Assembly (NCBI RefSeq): GCF_000832305.1 | Contig: NZ_CP010536.1 | Location: forward strand, 3,038,001 to 3,102,000 | DNA: 64,000 nucleotides | Source: Cupriavidus basilensis | Lineage (GTDB): Bacteria > Pseudomonadota > Gammaproteobacteria > Burkholderiales > Burkholderiaceae | Direction: 5' to 3' | Shown here: positions 19,485 through 28,622 of the stretch, piece after piece | Layout: each line of letters begins with the position of its first letter | How positions within the stretch are numbered: the stretch's first letter is position 1 | Translations under genes and position numbers: made by a program | The notes under the pieces: model-generated | What the model was told of the DNA's origin: nothing | Databases searched by the model: none | The model's input: the letters and a program-made list of their open reading frames with translations, nothing else

Positions 19485-20018
19485 TCATGCGCCATCGAGG
19501 AAAGGATCGGGCTGGCGGCCCCGTGCGCTGCCGCGCAGGCACCACAGGACCTGCCCGCGATAGCCAGGGCAGCCAACCAGCGTGGCCTGCGCCCGGGGCA
19601 CTTGGGCGGGCAGCGGTTCAGCGAAGGTTGCCGAACGGGCCGTGATGCGCTCCTGGTAGACCCGCTGCGTGCCGCGACGGAACACCAGCACCTGCACCGG
19701 CGCGCCGCGCTCGGGCTGCAGGCTGGCATCGCATGGCAGGAAGCCGGCCTGGCCGCAGTTGGCCATGCCCTCCCCCGCCGCCTCGACCACCACGCCGAAA
19801 TCATCCCACTCAAAGAGCGCCAGCGCACTCAGGGATACCGGCCTGTCGCTCATCATGCGCCAGGCCATCAGGCGGGCCACCACGCTGTCCGGCGGTCCGG
19901 CCTTGGCCAGCGTCTGCGCATGCGCGGCTGGCATGGCCAGCGCCGCCAGGCAGAGCAAGGCCCTCGCCGCCTGGCTGAAACGGCGGCCGCGCGGCGACTC
20001 CCGGACTGGTCTTGGCAT
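19485..20018 (-). CDS. Secreted hypothetical protein
   Basis: A 177-residue protein starting MPRPVRESPRGRRFSQ at an ATG 9 bases after GAGGAG. It has a clear signal peptide (ARALLCLAALAMPAAHA, cleavage before QTLAKAGPP, about residue 35), so it is probably periplasmic. Four cysteines in the mature part (NCGQAGFLPCDAS and GCPGYRGQVLWCLRG) could form two disulfides. I do not recognise a family. A longer upstream frame lacks a ribosome-binding site. It sits between pncB and the divergent ferredoxin gene. Confidence 0.75.
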   Translation of the reverse strand: MPRPVRESPRGRRFSQAARALLCLAALAMPAAHAQTLAKAGPPDSVVARLMAWRMMSDRPVSLSALALFEWDDFGVVVEAAGEGMANCGQAGFLPCDASLQPERGAPVQVLVFRRGTQRVYQERITARSATFAEPLPAQVPRAQATLVGCPGYRGQVLWCLRGSARGRQPDPFLDGA

Positions 20019-20371
20019 GGCGCACTCCTCACTCGGTTGGGCACGCGGCAATACCGCGCAGGCAAGCCCACGCAGCATACAACGGCAACGCCGCACCGGC
20101 CAGAGGCGCACATCGGCAAGTGGGATGCCGACTGCCTTGGATCAAATGCACATAAAGAAATAAGAAAACTGTCTGATCTGGCTATATAGAGCGACTACCC
20201 TAGCGTAATGGCTCAGCTACAATATCGGTCTTTGATAGGCCACGGCCTTCGCTCGCGCCGCGTATGGTGAACCCGGTGAACCCTGGGTTGCACCCGCACC
20301 GGCGTGATGAGCAAGGCACAACAGGCCAAATCCATTCCCATCGAAGCCGATCCCGTTTTTCTGGAACCGAA
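20019..20371 (+). promoter_or_regulatory. Intergenic region upstream of fdxA
   Basis: 353 bp between the divergent secreted-protein gene and fdxA. The part around 20155-20205 is AT-rich (ataaagaaataagaaaac, then gctatata) and is the likely promoter area. No convincing operator or gene was found. Confidence 0.3.
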
Positions 20372-20695
20372 ATGACTCACGTTGTCACCGAATCCTGCAT
20401 CCGTTGCCGCTATACCGACTGCGTTGACGTGTGTCCGGTCGATTGTTTCCGCGAAGGCCCCAACTTCCTCGCCATCGACCCGGATGAGTGTATCGATTGC
20501 GCGGTGTGCGTGGCGGAATGCCCGGTCAACGCGATCTACGCCGAGGAAGACGTGCCGGGCGACCAGCAACAGTTCATCGACCTGAACGCCGAGCTGGCAC
20601 GCAACTGGCCCTCCATCACCAAGACCAAGGCCCCGCTGGCCGAAGCCGAGGAATGGAAGGACACGGCCGAGAAGCTGCAGTACCTGCAACGCTGA
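20372..20695 (+). CDS. fdxA: Seven-iron ferredoxin FdxA
   Basis: A 107-residue ferredoxin with one [3Fe-4S] and one [4Fe-4S] cluster. By alignment with Azotobacter FdI, C9, C17 and C50 bind the three-iron cluster and C21, C40, C43 and C46 bind the four-iron cluster. The C-terminal extension rich in Glu, Ala and Lys is typical of this type. The start MTHVVTESC (20372) was chosen over a 36-residue longer frame. A ferredoxin-NADP reductase gene follows after 98 bp, a natural redox partner. Confidence 0.93.
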   Translation: MTHVVTESCIRCRYTDCVDVCPVDCFREGPNFLAIDPDECIDCAVCVAECPVNAIYAEEDVPGDQQQFIDLNAELARNWPSITKTKAPLAEAEEWKDTAEKLQYLQR

Positions 20696-20793
20696 TACCT
20701 GCAACACCAAAAGACAGGTCAGAAAGCCGTCCCCACCCACGCGCTTTCCCGTAATGCCGGGCACGCCTGTGCCCACAACGTATCAGGACGAAT

Positions 20794-21903
20794 ATGGACT
20801 TGAGCATCCCTAATCCCGTCGCCGACGCCACCAACCACGTTGCCGCCGGCAACGCTGGCGGCGGTCACCCGCTGGAAATCGACGCGCTGATCGTCGGTGC
20901 CGGTCCGGTCGGACTCTTCCAGGTCTTCGAACTGGGCCTGCTGGAAATCAAGGCGCACGTGATCGACTCCCTCAAGGTGGTTGGCGGCCAGTGCGTGGAG
21001 CTCTATCCGGACAAGCCCATCTACGACATCCCGGCCGTGCCCATCTGCACTGGCCAGGAACTGACGGACAACCTGCTCAAGCAGATCGAGCCATTCGAGC
21101 CGACCTTCCACCTGGGCCAGGAAGTGGCCGTGGTGGAGCGCCGCGAAGATGGCCGCTTCTTCGTCGAAACCTCGCTCGGCACCCGCTTCATCACCAAGAC
21201 CATCTTCATTGCTGCCGGCGTGGGTTCATTCCAGCCGCGCACGGTCAAGGTGGACGGCATCGACAAATTCGACGGCAAGCAGCTGTTCTACCGCGTCAAG
21301 GATCCGAGACGCTTCCACGGCCGCAACCTGGTCGTGGTCGGTGGTGGCGACTCCGCGCTCGACTGGACGCTGGACCTGGTCGGCAAGGCCGAATCGGTGG
21401 TGATGATCCATCGCCGCGACGGCTTCCGCGCCGCGCCGTCATCGGTCGCCAAGATGAAGGACTTGTGCGAGCAGATGGAGATGCAGTTCCTGGTGGGCCA
21501 GATCAGCGGCTACGAGGAAAAGGACGGCCTGCTCACGGAGATCAAGGTGACGGGCGCCGACGGCGTGACCCGCCGCCTGCCGCTCGACGACCTGCTGGTG
21601 TTCTTCGGCCTGTCGCCCAAGCTGGGCCCGATCGCCGAATGGGGCCTGGATCTGGAGCGCAAGCAGATCAAGGTGGACACGGAGAAGTTCGAGACCAACA
21701 TCCCGGGCATCTTCGCGGTGGGCGACATCAACACCTACCCCGGCAAGAAGAAGCTGATCCTCTCGGGCTTCCATGAAGCCGCGCTGGCCGCCTTCGGCGC
21801 CGCGCCCTACATCTTCCCCGAGAAGAAGATCCACATGCAGTACACGACCACCTCGCCAAAGCTGCACAAGATCCTCGGCGTCGATTCGCCGGTGTTCGAC
21901 TGA
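20794..21903 (+). CDS. Ferredoxin-NADP reductase, thioredoxin-reductase-like type
   Basis: A 369-residue FAD/NAD(P) enzyme. The FAD motif is [15 protein letters not shown] (about residues 33-47), the NADP motif is [14 protein letters not shown] (about 182-195), and the second FAD motif is [25 protein letters not shown]. There is no CxxC redox pair, which separates it from thioredoxin reductase and places it in the TrxR-like ferredoxin/flavodoxin-NADP reductase group. Its place behind fdxA suggests it moves electrons between NADPH and that ferredoxin. A strong terminator follows. Confidence 0.91.
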   Translation: MDLSIPNPVADATNHVAAGNAGGGHPLEIDALIVGAGPVGLFQVFELGLLEIKAHVIDSLKVVGGQCVELYPDKPIYDIPAVPICTGQELTDNLLKQIEPFEPTFHLGQEVAVVERREDGRFFVETSLGTRFITKTIFIAAGVGSFQPRTVKVDGIDKFDGKQLFYRVKDPRRFHGRNLVVVGGGDSALDWTLDLVGKAESVVMIHRRDGFRAAPSSVAKMKDLCEQMEMQFLVGQISGYEEKDGLLTEIKVTGADGVTRRLPLDDLLVFFGLSPKLGPIAEWGLDLERKQIKVDTEKFETNIPGIFAVGDINTYPGKKKLILSGFHEAALAAFGAAPYIFPEKKIHMQYTTTSPKLHKILGVDSPVFD

Positions 21904-21934
21904 GCCTGGCCGCGCCTGACTCAGTGCATGGCGC

Positions 21935-21962
21935 AAAAAATCGCCCTTCGGGGCGATTTTTT
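21935..21962 (+). terminator. Terminator after ferredoxin-NADP reductase
   Basis: A 12-bp perfect stem (AAAAAATCGCCC with its complement) closed by a stable TTCG tetraloop. Confidence 0.93.
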
Positions 21963-22067
21963 ATGGCAAAAACCTGAAAGACCTTCTATAATGCGGCCCT
22001 GCCTCGGAACATCGGGGCGGAACCAGAAGTTCCGCAGTACCGGCAGCAAGAAATTACAGCGCAGGTG

Positions 22068-22097
22068 TTGACGGATAAACGAGAAACTGGTTACAAT
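22068..22097 (+). promoter_or_regulatory. Sigma-70 promoter of tRNA-Asn
   Basis: -35 TTGACG (22068-22073) and -10 TACAAT (22092-22097) with an 18-bp spacer; the tRNA begins 16 bp after the -10. A further TATAAT lies upstream at 21987-21992. Confidence 0.75.
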
Positions 22098-22112
22098 CCT
22101 TTTCTCAGCTGT

Positions 22113-22188
22113 TCCCTGATAGCTCAGTTGGTAGAGCGACGGACTGTTAATCCGCAGGTCGCTGGTTCGAGCCCAGCTCGGGGAGCCA
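22113..22188 (+). tRNA. tRNA-Asn (GTT)
   Basis: 76 bases including an encoded CCA. The acceptor TCCCTGA pairs with TCGGGGA (one G-U). The D arm is GCTC...GAGC, the anticodon loop CTGTTAA contains GTT, and the T arm is CTGG-TTCGAGC-CCAG. One A-C mismatch closes the anticodon stem. Confidence 0.97.
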
Positions 22189-22197
22189 AAGAATGTG

Positions 22198-22226
22198 AAA
22201 GGCCCGCAAGAAATTGCGGGCCTTTT
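22198..22226 (+). terminator. tRNA-Asn terminator
   Basis: A 12-bp stem (AAAGGCCCGCAA with its complement) around GAAA, followed by Ts, 10 bp after the tRNA. Confidence 0.9.
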
Positions 22227-22344
22227 CCATTTGTGCGTCTACCTTCTTCGATGCATCGTGCTTCGGCATCGTAACGCCGCGCCCGGCGGCGGAACCGCTG
22301 CGGGTCCAAGCCCCGCAGCCGCATCCCGCCCATCCAACCTCCCC

Positions 22345-23354
22345 CTACTCGATCGCAATGCCGTTCTGCTTGACCAGCCGCGCCCAGCGCGTCAGCTCGG
22401 CTTGCAGGAATTGTCCGAAGGCCTGCGGGCCGCTGCCAACCGCGCCACCACCGGCGGCGGCGTGCCCTTGGGCACGAAGAAACCATTCCACTCCAGCACG
22501 TCGAAGCCCGCCAGCCCGCTTTCCACCAACGTCGGCACGTCGGGCAACGCCGGCATGCGCTTGGCGGAAGTCACCGCCAGCGCCCGCAGCTTGCCGGCCT
22601 TCACATAGTGCAAGCCCGACGCCGCGTTGGCGAAGTAGGCATCGACCTGCCCGCCCATCACGTCGGTCAGCGCCGGCGCGCCGCCTTTGTACGGCACATG
22701 CAGCAGGTCGACCTTGGCCTGGCTCTTGAGCAGTTCCCCAACCATATGCGCGGGGCTGCCGGGACCATACGACGCGTAGGTTGTCTTGCCGGGATGCTGA
22801 CGAGCGTAGCCGAGAAACTCGCCAACTGTCTTGTAGGGAGCGTTGGGCGGCACCACCAGGATATTGGGCGCCGTGACCGCCAGCGAAACCGGCAGGAAAT
22901 CCTTGGCCGCATCGAACGGCAGCTTGCGCAGCGCCGGATTGACAACGAAAGTGGACGCGTCGTACAGCACCACATAGCCATCGGCCGGCGCCTGCGCGAC
23001 CGCCGCGGCGCCGATGGTGCCGCTCGCGCCCGGCTTGTTGTCGATCACCACCTGCTGCTTGAGCAGCACGGTCATCTGAGCGGTGATGACGCGCGCGGCG
23101 TTGTCCGCACCGCCGCCCGCCGAATAAGGCACCACGACGCGAATCGGCTTGGAGGGATAGCTATCCACGGCCTGTGCCGCGACCAACGCCGGCAGGCAAA
23201 GGAGCGCGGTGGCGAGCCATGCGGCAAGTTGCCGGCGCCGGCCGGCATGCACGGCCGGTGACGACGAGGCAAAACCCGACGGGAAGGCAGACGGAAAAGA
23301 TGGCCAGAAAGAACGCACAAGCGCTGACACGCCAGCCGGCAAACCCTGCTGCAT
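22345..23354 (-). pseudogene. Bug-family tripartite tricarboxylate solute-binding protein, broken by an internal out-of-frame deletion
   Basis: The frame encodes a signal peptide (QLAAWLATALLCLPALVAA) and most of a Bug periplasmic binding protein: YPSKPIRVVVPYSAGGGADNAAR, NKPGASGTIGA, DVMGGQVDAYF, and WNGFFVPKGTPPPVVARL. After ARLAAA it continues ARRPSDNSCKPS and stops at 22392. The normal Bug C-terminus, SGPQAFGQFLQAELTRWAR then VKQNGIAIE, is present in another frame directly downstream, ending at a TAG at 22345-22347. About 25-30 residues expected between the two parts are missing, so an internal deletion shifted the frame. Bug proteins bind carboxylates for uptake or sensing. A truncated 320-residue product could still be made, but probably will not fold fully. 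Confidence 0.8.
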
Positions 23355-23411
23355 AGATTGTCTCCAGATTATTTTTGTGGCGCGGCAGGACGCCGCGCCG
23401 ATGCGCGGACA

Positions 23412-23693
23412 CTAGGCTGGCGCCTGCCCCGAAGGTTGCCCGAACAGGCCGCACTCGAGATCGCTCTCGAACTCCTCGATCCAGCCAGCCCCTTCGCTCG
23501 CATCATAGGCGCTCTGCGCGTCCGTCGCGGGGCGCCGCACGCTGATCTGGCGTTGCGCCGGGTCGCCGTCATCGGGCTGGAAGCCTTCGTCGGTGATCTC
23601 GAAGTCCTCCGTCACAAAGCCGAGCCGCGTGCACAGGGCCACGACTTCTCGTTGTTCGTCCTCGGGGAATTGGGAAAACGGATGCTTGGCCAT
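23412..23693 (-). CDS. Small acidic hypothetical protein
   Basis: A 93-residue soluble acidic protein starting MAKHPFSQFPEDEQREVVALC and ending FGQPSGQAPA. There is no signal peptide or membrane segment. The first half (LGFVTEDFEITDEGFQPDDGDP) and second half (ASEGAGWIEEFESDLECGLFG) look like well-used coding sequence. It lies between the Bug pseudogene and the EF-G gene on the same strand. I recall similar short proteins in Cupriavidus but know no function. Confidence 0.68.
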   Translation of the reverse strand: MAKHPFSQFPEDEQREVVALCTRLGFVTEDFEITDEGFQPDDGDPAQRQISVRRPATDAQSAYDASEGAGWIEEFESDLECGLFGQPSGQAPA

Positions 23694-23768
23694 TGCACTC
23701 TCCCGTCAAGTCGAAGCGGCGCCGCATGGCGCGCGGCGCCATTTCCCTGCCCGGCCATTCCATGCACG

Positions 23769-25877
23769 CTAGCGCGTGTGCCGGCTGTTGATGACTGCCT
23801 CGGCCACGCTCGCCGGGGCTTCCGTGTAGTGCTTGAACTCCATGGTGTAGGTGGCGCGCCCCTGGGTCAGTGACCGCAGCGAGGTCGAGTAGCCGAACAT
23901 GGTGGCCAGCGGCACTTCTGCGCGCACCGACTTGCCGCCACCGCCAGCGATGTCCTCCATGCCGTGCACGATGCCCCGGCGCGACGACAGGTCGCCCATC
24001 ACGTTGCCAGTGAATTCCTCGGGCGTCTCCACCTCCACTGCCATCATCGGCTCAAGCAGGATCGGCTTGGCGCGGCGCATGCCATCCTTGAACGCCATCG
24101 AGCCGGCCATGCGAAAGGCATTCTCGTTGGAGTCGACATCGTGATAGGAGCCGAACACCAGCGTAGCCTTGACGTCCACCACCGGATAGCCGGCCAGCAC
24201 GCCCGACGCCAGCGTTTCGCGGATGCCCTTGTCCACTGCGGGAATGAACTCGCGCGGCACCACGCCGCCCTTGATGGCATCGACGAACTCATAGCCCTTG
24301 CCCGGCGCCTGCGGCGCCAGATCGAGCACCACGTGGCCGTACTGGCCGCGCCCACCGGACTGCTTGACGAACTTGCCTTCGATGTCCTTCACCCCCTGCT
24401 TGATGGTCTCGCGGTAAGCCACCTGCGGCTTGCCGACCGAGGCCTCCACGCCAAACTCGCGGCGCATGCGATCCACCAGGATTTCCAGGTGAAGCTCGCC
24501 CATGCCAGAGATGATGGTCTGGCCCGACTCCTCGTCGGTATGCACGCGGAACGAAGGGTCTTCCTGCGCCAGGCGATTCAGCGCCAGGCCCATCTTCTCC
24601 TGGTCGGCCTTGGTCTTGGGCTCGACCGCCTGCGAGATCACCGGGTCCGGGAAGCTCATGCGTTCGAGGATGATCACGTGATCGGGATCGCATAGCGTGT
24701 CACCGGTGGTGGCCTCTTTCAGCCCTACCGCCGCGGCAATGTCGCCAGCGCGCACTTCCTTGATTTCGCTGCGCACATTGGCGTGCATCTGCAGGATCCG
24801 TCCCAGCCGCTCCTTCTTTTCCTTGACCGGGTTGTAGACCGTGTCGCCGGAGTTCACCACGCCCGAGTAGACGCGGAAGAAGATCAACTGCCCGACGAAG
24901 GGATCGGTCATGATCTTGAAGGCCAGCGCAGAGAATGGCTCGTCGTCACTGGGATGGCGCTCGGCCTCCTTGTCGTCCTCGGTATGGCCGAGAATCGCGG
25001 GCACGTCCGCCGGCGACGGCAGGTAGTCGATCACCGCATCGAGCAGCGTCTGCACGCCCTTGTTCTTGAACGCGCTGCCGCACAGCATCGGCACGATCTC
25101 GTTGGCAACGGTGCGCTTGCGCAGCGCGGCCCTGATCTCGTCCTCCGTCAGCGGCTCGCCGCCGAGGTACTTGTGCAGCAGCTCATCGCTGGCTTCCGCC
25201 GCGGCCTCGACCATCTTCTCGCGCCATTCCCTGGCCAGCTCCAGCAGTTCGGGCGGCACCTCGCGGTATTCGAAGTGCAGCCCCTGGCTGGTGTCGTCCC
25301 AGACGGTCGCCTTCATCTTGACCAGGTCGATCACACCCTGGAAGCCTTCCTCGGCGCCAATCGGTATCTGGACCGGCACCGGCGTGCCCTTTAGCCGCTC
25401 GGCAATCTGCGAGCGCACCCGGAAGAAGTCCGCGCCGACGCGGTCCATCTTGTTGACAAAGGCGATGCGCGGCACCTTGTATTTGTTGGCCTGGCGCCAG
25501 ACCGTTTCCGACTGCGGCTGCACGCCACCCACCGCGTCATAGACCATGCAGGCACCGTCGAGCACGCGCATCGAGCGCTCCACCTCGATCGTGAAATCCA
25601 CGTGCCCGGGGGTGTCGATGATATTGATGCGATGCTCAGGATAATTGCCGGCCATCCCCTTCCAGAACGCCGTGGTGGCGGCCGAGGTAATGGTGATGCC
25701 GCGCTCCTGCTCCTGCTCCATCCAATCCATGGTGGCCGCGCCGTCGTGGACTTCGCCGATCTTGTGGTTGACCCCGGTGTAGAAGAGGATGCGTTCGGTG
25801 GTGGTGGTCTTGCCGGCGTCGATGTGCGCGCTGATACCGATGTTCCGATAGCGCTCGATGGGGGTTTTGCGGCTCAC
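23769..25877 (-). CDS. fusA: Elongation factor G, stand-alone copy
   Basis: A 702-residue translocation GTPase. G1 is [14 protein letters not shown]3 is [18 protein letters not shown]4 is NKMDRVGAD and G5 is CGSAFKNKG; domains II-V follow at normal length. The start is a GTG at 25877 eight bases after AGGAG (AGGAGATCACC then GTG), giving [14 protein letters not shown]; an ATG much further up would add 51 low-complexity residues. EF-G is usually in the str operon (rpsL-rpsG-fusA-tufA), but no ribosomal genes flank this one, so it is probably the second EF-G paralogue (fusA2) of Burkholderiaceae. Confidence 0.93.
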   Translation of the reverse strand: MSRKTPIERYRNIGISAHIDAGKTTTTERILFYTGVNHKIGEVHDGAATMDWMEQEQERGITITSAATTAFWKGMAGNYPEHRINIIDTPGHVDFTIEVERSMRVLDGACMVYDAVGGVQPQSETVWRQANKYKVPRIAFVNKMDRVGADFFRVRSQIAERLKGTPVPVQIPIGAEEGFQGVIDLVKMKATVWDDTSQGLHFEYREVPPELLELAREWREKMVEAAAEASDELLHKYLGGEPLTEDEIRAALRKRTVANEIVPMLCGSAFKNKGVQTLLDAVIDYLPSPADVPAILGHTEDDKEAERHPSDDEPFSALAFKIMTDPFVGQLIFFRVYSGVVNSGDTVYNPVKEKKERLGRILQMHANVRSEIKEVRAGDIAAAVGLKEATTGDTLCDPDHVIILERMSFPDPVISQAVEPKTKADQEKMGLALNRLAQEDPSFRVHTDEESGQTIISGMGELHLEILVDRMRREFGVEASVGKPQVAYRETIKQGVKDIEGKFVKQSGGRGQYGHVVLDLAPQAPGKGYEFVDAIKGGVVPREFIPAVDKGIRETLASGVLAGYPVVDVKATLVFGSYHDVDSNENAFRMAGSMAFKDGMRRAKPILLEPMMAVEVETPEEFTGNVMGDLSSRRGIVHGMEDIAGGGGKSVRAEVPLATMFGYSTSLRSLTQGRATYTMEFKHYTEAPASVAEAVINSRHTR

Positions 25878-26425
25878 GGTGATCTCCTGGTAGGCATCAC
25901 TCAAAAGAGTAACACTTCTACAGGCGCCGCATCGTAAGGTACGCCAGGCGCGGCTCGCCGGGCCGGCACGGCCAGCGCCGGCCTGCCTCGCCCCAGCTCG
26001 TGCGCCGGCAACAAGTACCGCCAACATCACGTCCGCGCCAGTGCCAGGTGGGCAGGCGCGCCGCGAGCGGGGGCCCCTTCATTGCGCGATCTGCCTCTCG
26101 CTGAAGCCAGGGTCGGCGTTGATCTGCGCGTCGGTAAATGGCAGGGCAATCCAGCGCTTGTCGGAAAAACGCTCGGCTTGGTCGGCTGCATGCGGCGACG
26201 CCGGGTCCGACGACTGCGAATAGGCAAGGAACGCTTCGGCATGTGGCCCAGCAACGCTGAACGACACCGCATGCCAGTGCCATCCACCGCATGCACCGCG
26301 CCAGCCGCAGCAGCCCCGCGACGGCAGCATCGTCCAGCTTCAGGCCGCGCGGCGTGCGGGCCGGGCATCCAGCACCATGCCTCGGCCGATGACGACGCAA
26401 GCGGCCGAGGCGCAGCGCATGCCCA
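25878..26425. other. 548-bp region holding only an acylase remnant
   Basis: Between the EF-G start and the reductase stop. Apart from the acylase fragment at 26079-26330 I see no intact gene, and frames in all directions are short and of poor composition. It looks like a decaying gene remnant plus the EF-G promoter region. Confidence 0.5.
26079..26330 (-). pseudogene. C-terminal remnant of a penicillin/AHL acylase family gene
   Basis: An 83-codon frame whose last 64 codons read AYSQSSDPASPHAADQ, then AERFSDKRWIALPFTDAQI and NADPGF before a stop. YSQSxDPxSPHxxDQ followed by KxWxxLPFTxAxI is the conserved C-terminus of Ntn-hydrolase acylases (penicillin G acylase, AHL and aculeacin acylase group), normally about 750-850 residues. 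Homology starts near 26273; upstream only 150 bp remain before the next gene, so the catalytic chain is gone. Family recognition is from memory of the motif. Confidence 0.65.
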
Positions 26426-27622
26426 TCATGACTTGAAATCCCAGCTCATCTGCTCGAGGATGCCAACGCCGCGCGACGTGCGCATGCATTCGCTGACATA
26501 GTCCGTGATCGACAAGGGCTCGAAATCGATCTCCTCCCGGATGCGCCCGTTATCGAAGACATAGCCAAGCTCGGCGAAGCCCGAGTACAGCCGCAGCGCG
26601 CGCTCGATCAGGCGCCGGTTGCTGTTGCGCTCCTTGCGCGCCACGTCACTCGCCAGCGCAGGCAGTTCGCTGGCCGGGCACCTGCGGTAGGCGGGCTCGC
26701 CATCGATCGAGACCGCCTCGTCCATGGCGGCGATCACCTGCGCGATGGTGGGCGCGCGCGCGCCGGCCGAGAGATGGTAGGCATCGAAGGCTAGTTCGGG
26801 CTTGACCGCGAGCCGCAGCAGCGCCCGCGCGCAGTCGTCCACCGCGATCACGTCGATGCGGGTATGCGGGCCCGCGGTGTAGCGGCGCGACTGGTGGATG
26901 ATCCGGAAGAGCCAGAAGATACTAGCTGAAGGCTGCGTGCCCAGCACGGTATGCCCCACCACGATGGAGGGACGCGCCACCACGAGCGGCAGGTCGGGGA
27001 AGCTGTTGCGCAGCAGCACCTCCACTTCCTGCTTGCTACGCGTGTAGGGCACCAGGTGGCTGAGATCGCTGGCGCCGCCATGGCCAGCATCCCGCTCGGC
27101 AATCCTCGGCCCGCGCTGCGTGCCGCAAGCCATCGCGGTGCCGACATGAATGAAGCGCTGCAAGGTTGCGCTGCCCGCGAAGCGCGAGGCGAAGCGCAAC
27201 GTATCTTGCACGTTGATGCGCGTGACCTGCGCATCGGCGGAGAACGAGGCCATCGCGGCGCAGTTGATGACATGGGTGACGCCAGCAATGCGCGCCTGCG
27301 CGGCAGGCGAAAAATCGCTGTCCAGCACGCCAAGCAATATGTTGTCCTCGGTGAGCCAGTCCACCCGGCTGCGCAACAGGCCGCACTGGATGGCATTCTC
27401 GCGCAGGCGAGCCAGTGCATCTGCGGCATCCACGCCGCGCACCAGGCAGAGCAAGCGCCGCGCCAGGCCGGCGTTGATGGCAGCCACCATCACATTGCCG
27501 CCGATAAAGCCGGTAGCGCCGGTCAGCAGCAAGGAGTCGACGCCGGGCAGGCGCGTGCCGCAGGCATGCGCACGGGCGGCGAGATCCTGCGCGGGCAGGC
27601 TGGCGTGCCAATCCCACATCAT
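26426..27622 (-). CDS. Thioester-reductase-like extended SDR protein
   Basis: A 398-residue NAD(P)-dependent protein of the extended SDR type. The nucleotide motif is LLTGATGFIGGNV (residues 32-44), a catalytic Ser/Thr region is HVGTAMACG (159-167) and the active-site pair is YTRSK (Y193, K197). The fold resembles NAD_binding_4 domains (fatty acyl-CoA or thioester reductases), with a C-terminal half specific to this group. There is no carrier or adenylation domain, so the substrate is unknown. A GAGGAG site precedes the ATG at 27622. It starts 10 bp after the mipA stop and is probably co-transcribed with it. Confidence 0.8.
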   Translation of the reverse strand: MMWDWHASLPAQDLAARAHACGTRLPGVDSLLLTGATGFIGGNVMVAAINAGLARRLLCLVRGVDAADALARLRENAIQCGLLRSRVDWLTEDNILLGVLDSDFSPAAQARIAGVTHVINCAAMASFSADAQVTRINVQDTLRFASRFAGSATLQRFIHVGTAMACGTQRGPRIAERDAGHGGASDLSHLVPYTRSKQEVEVLLRNSFPDLPLVVARPSIVVGHTVLGTQPSASIFWLFRIIHQSRRYTAGPHTRIDVIAVDDCARALLRLAVKPELAFDAYHLSAGARAPTIAQVIAAMDEAVSIDGEPAYRRCPASELPALASDVARKERNSNRRLIERALRLYSGFAELGYVFDNGRIREEIDFEPLSITDYVSECMRTSRGVGILEQMSWDFKS

Positions 27623-27632
27623 GGCGTTCTCC

Positions 27633-28445
27633 TCAGAACGTATAGTTGATCGAGCTCATGCCGAAGTACGACTGCTTGGTCTGCACGATCGGGCTTTTCG
27701 CTGCATCTCCCAGCAGGCGTGTCGTAGCAACCAGGGTGCGCACCGACCATTCCTTGGAGAGGGTGTAGTTCCATGCGAGCGACAGCGTCGCGGCATCAAA
27801 GCCGGCCTTGGGTGCATACGCGCTGAAGGCACTGTTGGCGGCCTGCGCGTCGGTCACGCCGAACAGGGTCTGCATGTAGCGGCCCGAGCCGTAGTGCACG
27901 CTCTGACCGAGCGTCACGATGTGCGCGCCCGACTGGATCACCGGCACGACCAGGTCAATGTGTCCGCTCAGCCCGCGTTCGCGATGCGTCAGCGGCGCGT
28001 CCAGCGTCACGCTCAATGTGGCGTCGCCGTACACGCGCGCGCCGAGCTGAAACGCGCCCATCAGCGAGCCCCGGATATCACCCATGCCCTTCAGGTGATT
28101 GGAGCCAGGCAGGTCCACGCGATTCTTGTCGGTACGGCCCAGCGCGTAGCCGAGCGAGGCGGTGGCAAACATGCCATTGCCGAACTTGTAGGTATAGCCA
28201 GCGCCTTGCAGCATATCGATGAAGGCGCCGTTGCCGAAGTCGGCGCGTAGCACAGGCGCGCCGACAGCCCGGTAGTCGCGGCTTCCCGCATAGCGCGGTG
28301 CGGCGCCGGCGGCCAGGCCGACGGAATAGGTGCTTTGCGCATGCGCTGCCGGGCACAGGCTCGCCAGCGCGGCCACGAGAAGCCCGCCTTTGCACGCTGC
28401 CGGCAACCTTGCCGCGCCCCCCTGATCTCTTGTTTGCTCTTGCAC
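27633..28445 (-). CDS. MipA/OmpV family outer-membrane protein
   Basis: A 270-residue protein starting with GTG at 28445 behind GGAG. The signal peptide is CKGGLLVAALASLCPAAHA, then STYSVGLAAGAAPRYAGSRDYRAVGAPVLRADFGNGAFID, the typical MipA/OmpV opening. Alternating beta-strand sequence follows and it ends with an aromatic residue (SSINYTF), as for outer-membrane barrels. MipA proteins are linked to murein hydrolase scaffolding and to antibiotic or osmotic response. The gene is divergent from a two-component system at 28623, a common pairing suggesting that system controls it. Confidence 0.88.
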   Translation of the reverse strand: MQEQTRDQGGAARLPAACKGGLLVAALASLCPAAHAQSTYSVGLAAGAAPRYAGSRDYRAVGAPVLRADFGNGAFIDMLQGAGYTYKFGNGMFATASLGYALGRTDKNRVDLPGSNHLKGMGDIRGSLMGAFQLGARVYGDATLSVTLDAPLTHRERGLSGHIDLVVPVIQSGAHIVTLGQSVHYGSGRYMQTLFGVTDAQAANSAFSAYAPKAGFDAATLSLAWNYTLSKEWSVRTLVATTRLLGDAAKSPIVQTKQSYFGMSSINYTF

Positions 28446-28622
28446 GGATGCTCCGCCTTGATGTCGAAGCACGCAGATTAAGGATGGCGCGCCGGGCTGT
28501 CTGTCCTGAAATCGCGCGAAATCTTGTTCAATTGTGCAAATTTGTCTTGAAGCGTCTCCGGCACCCAATACAAGTCGTTCGCCGGATAGAATCGGCATTT
28601 TTCTGCCCCGGGGAGCCCTGTC

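Noticed and set aside
26082..26501. 139-codon rightward frame
   Set aside because: Antisense to the acylase remnant and the end of the reductase gene; Ala/Arg/His-rich with no ribosome-binding site.
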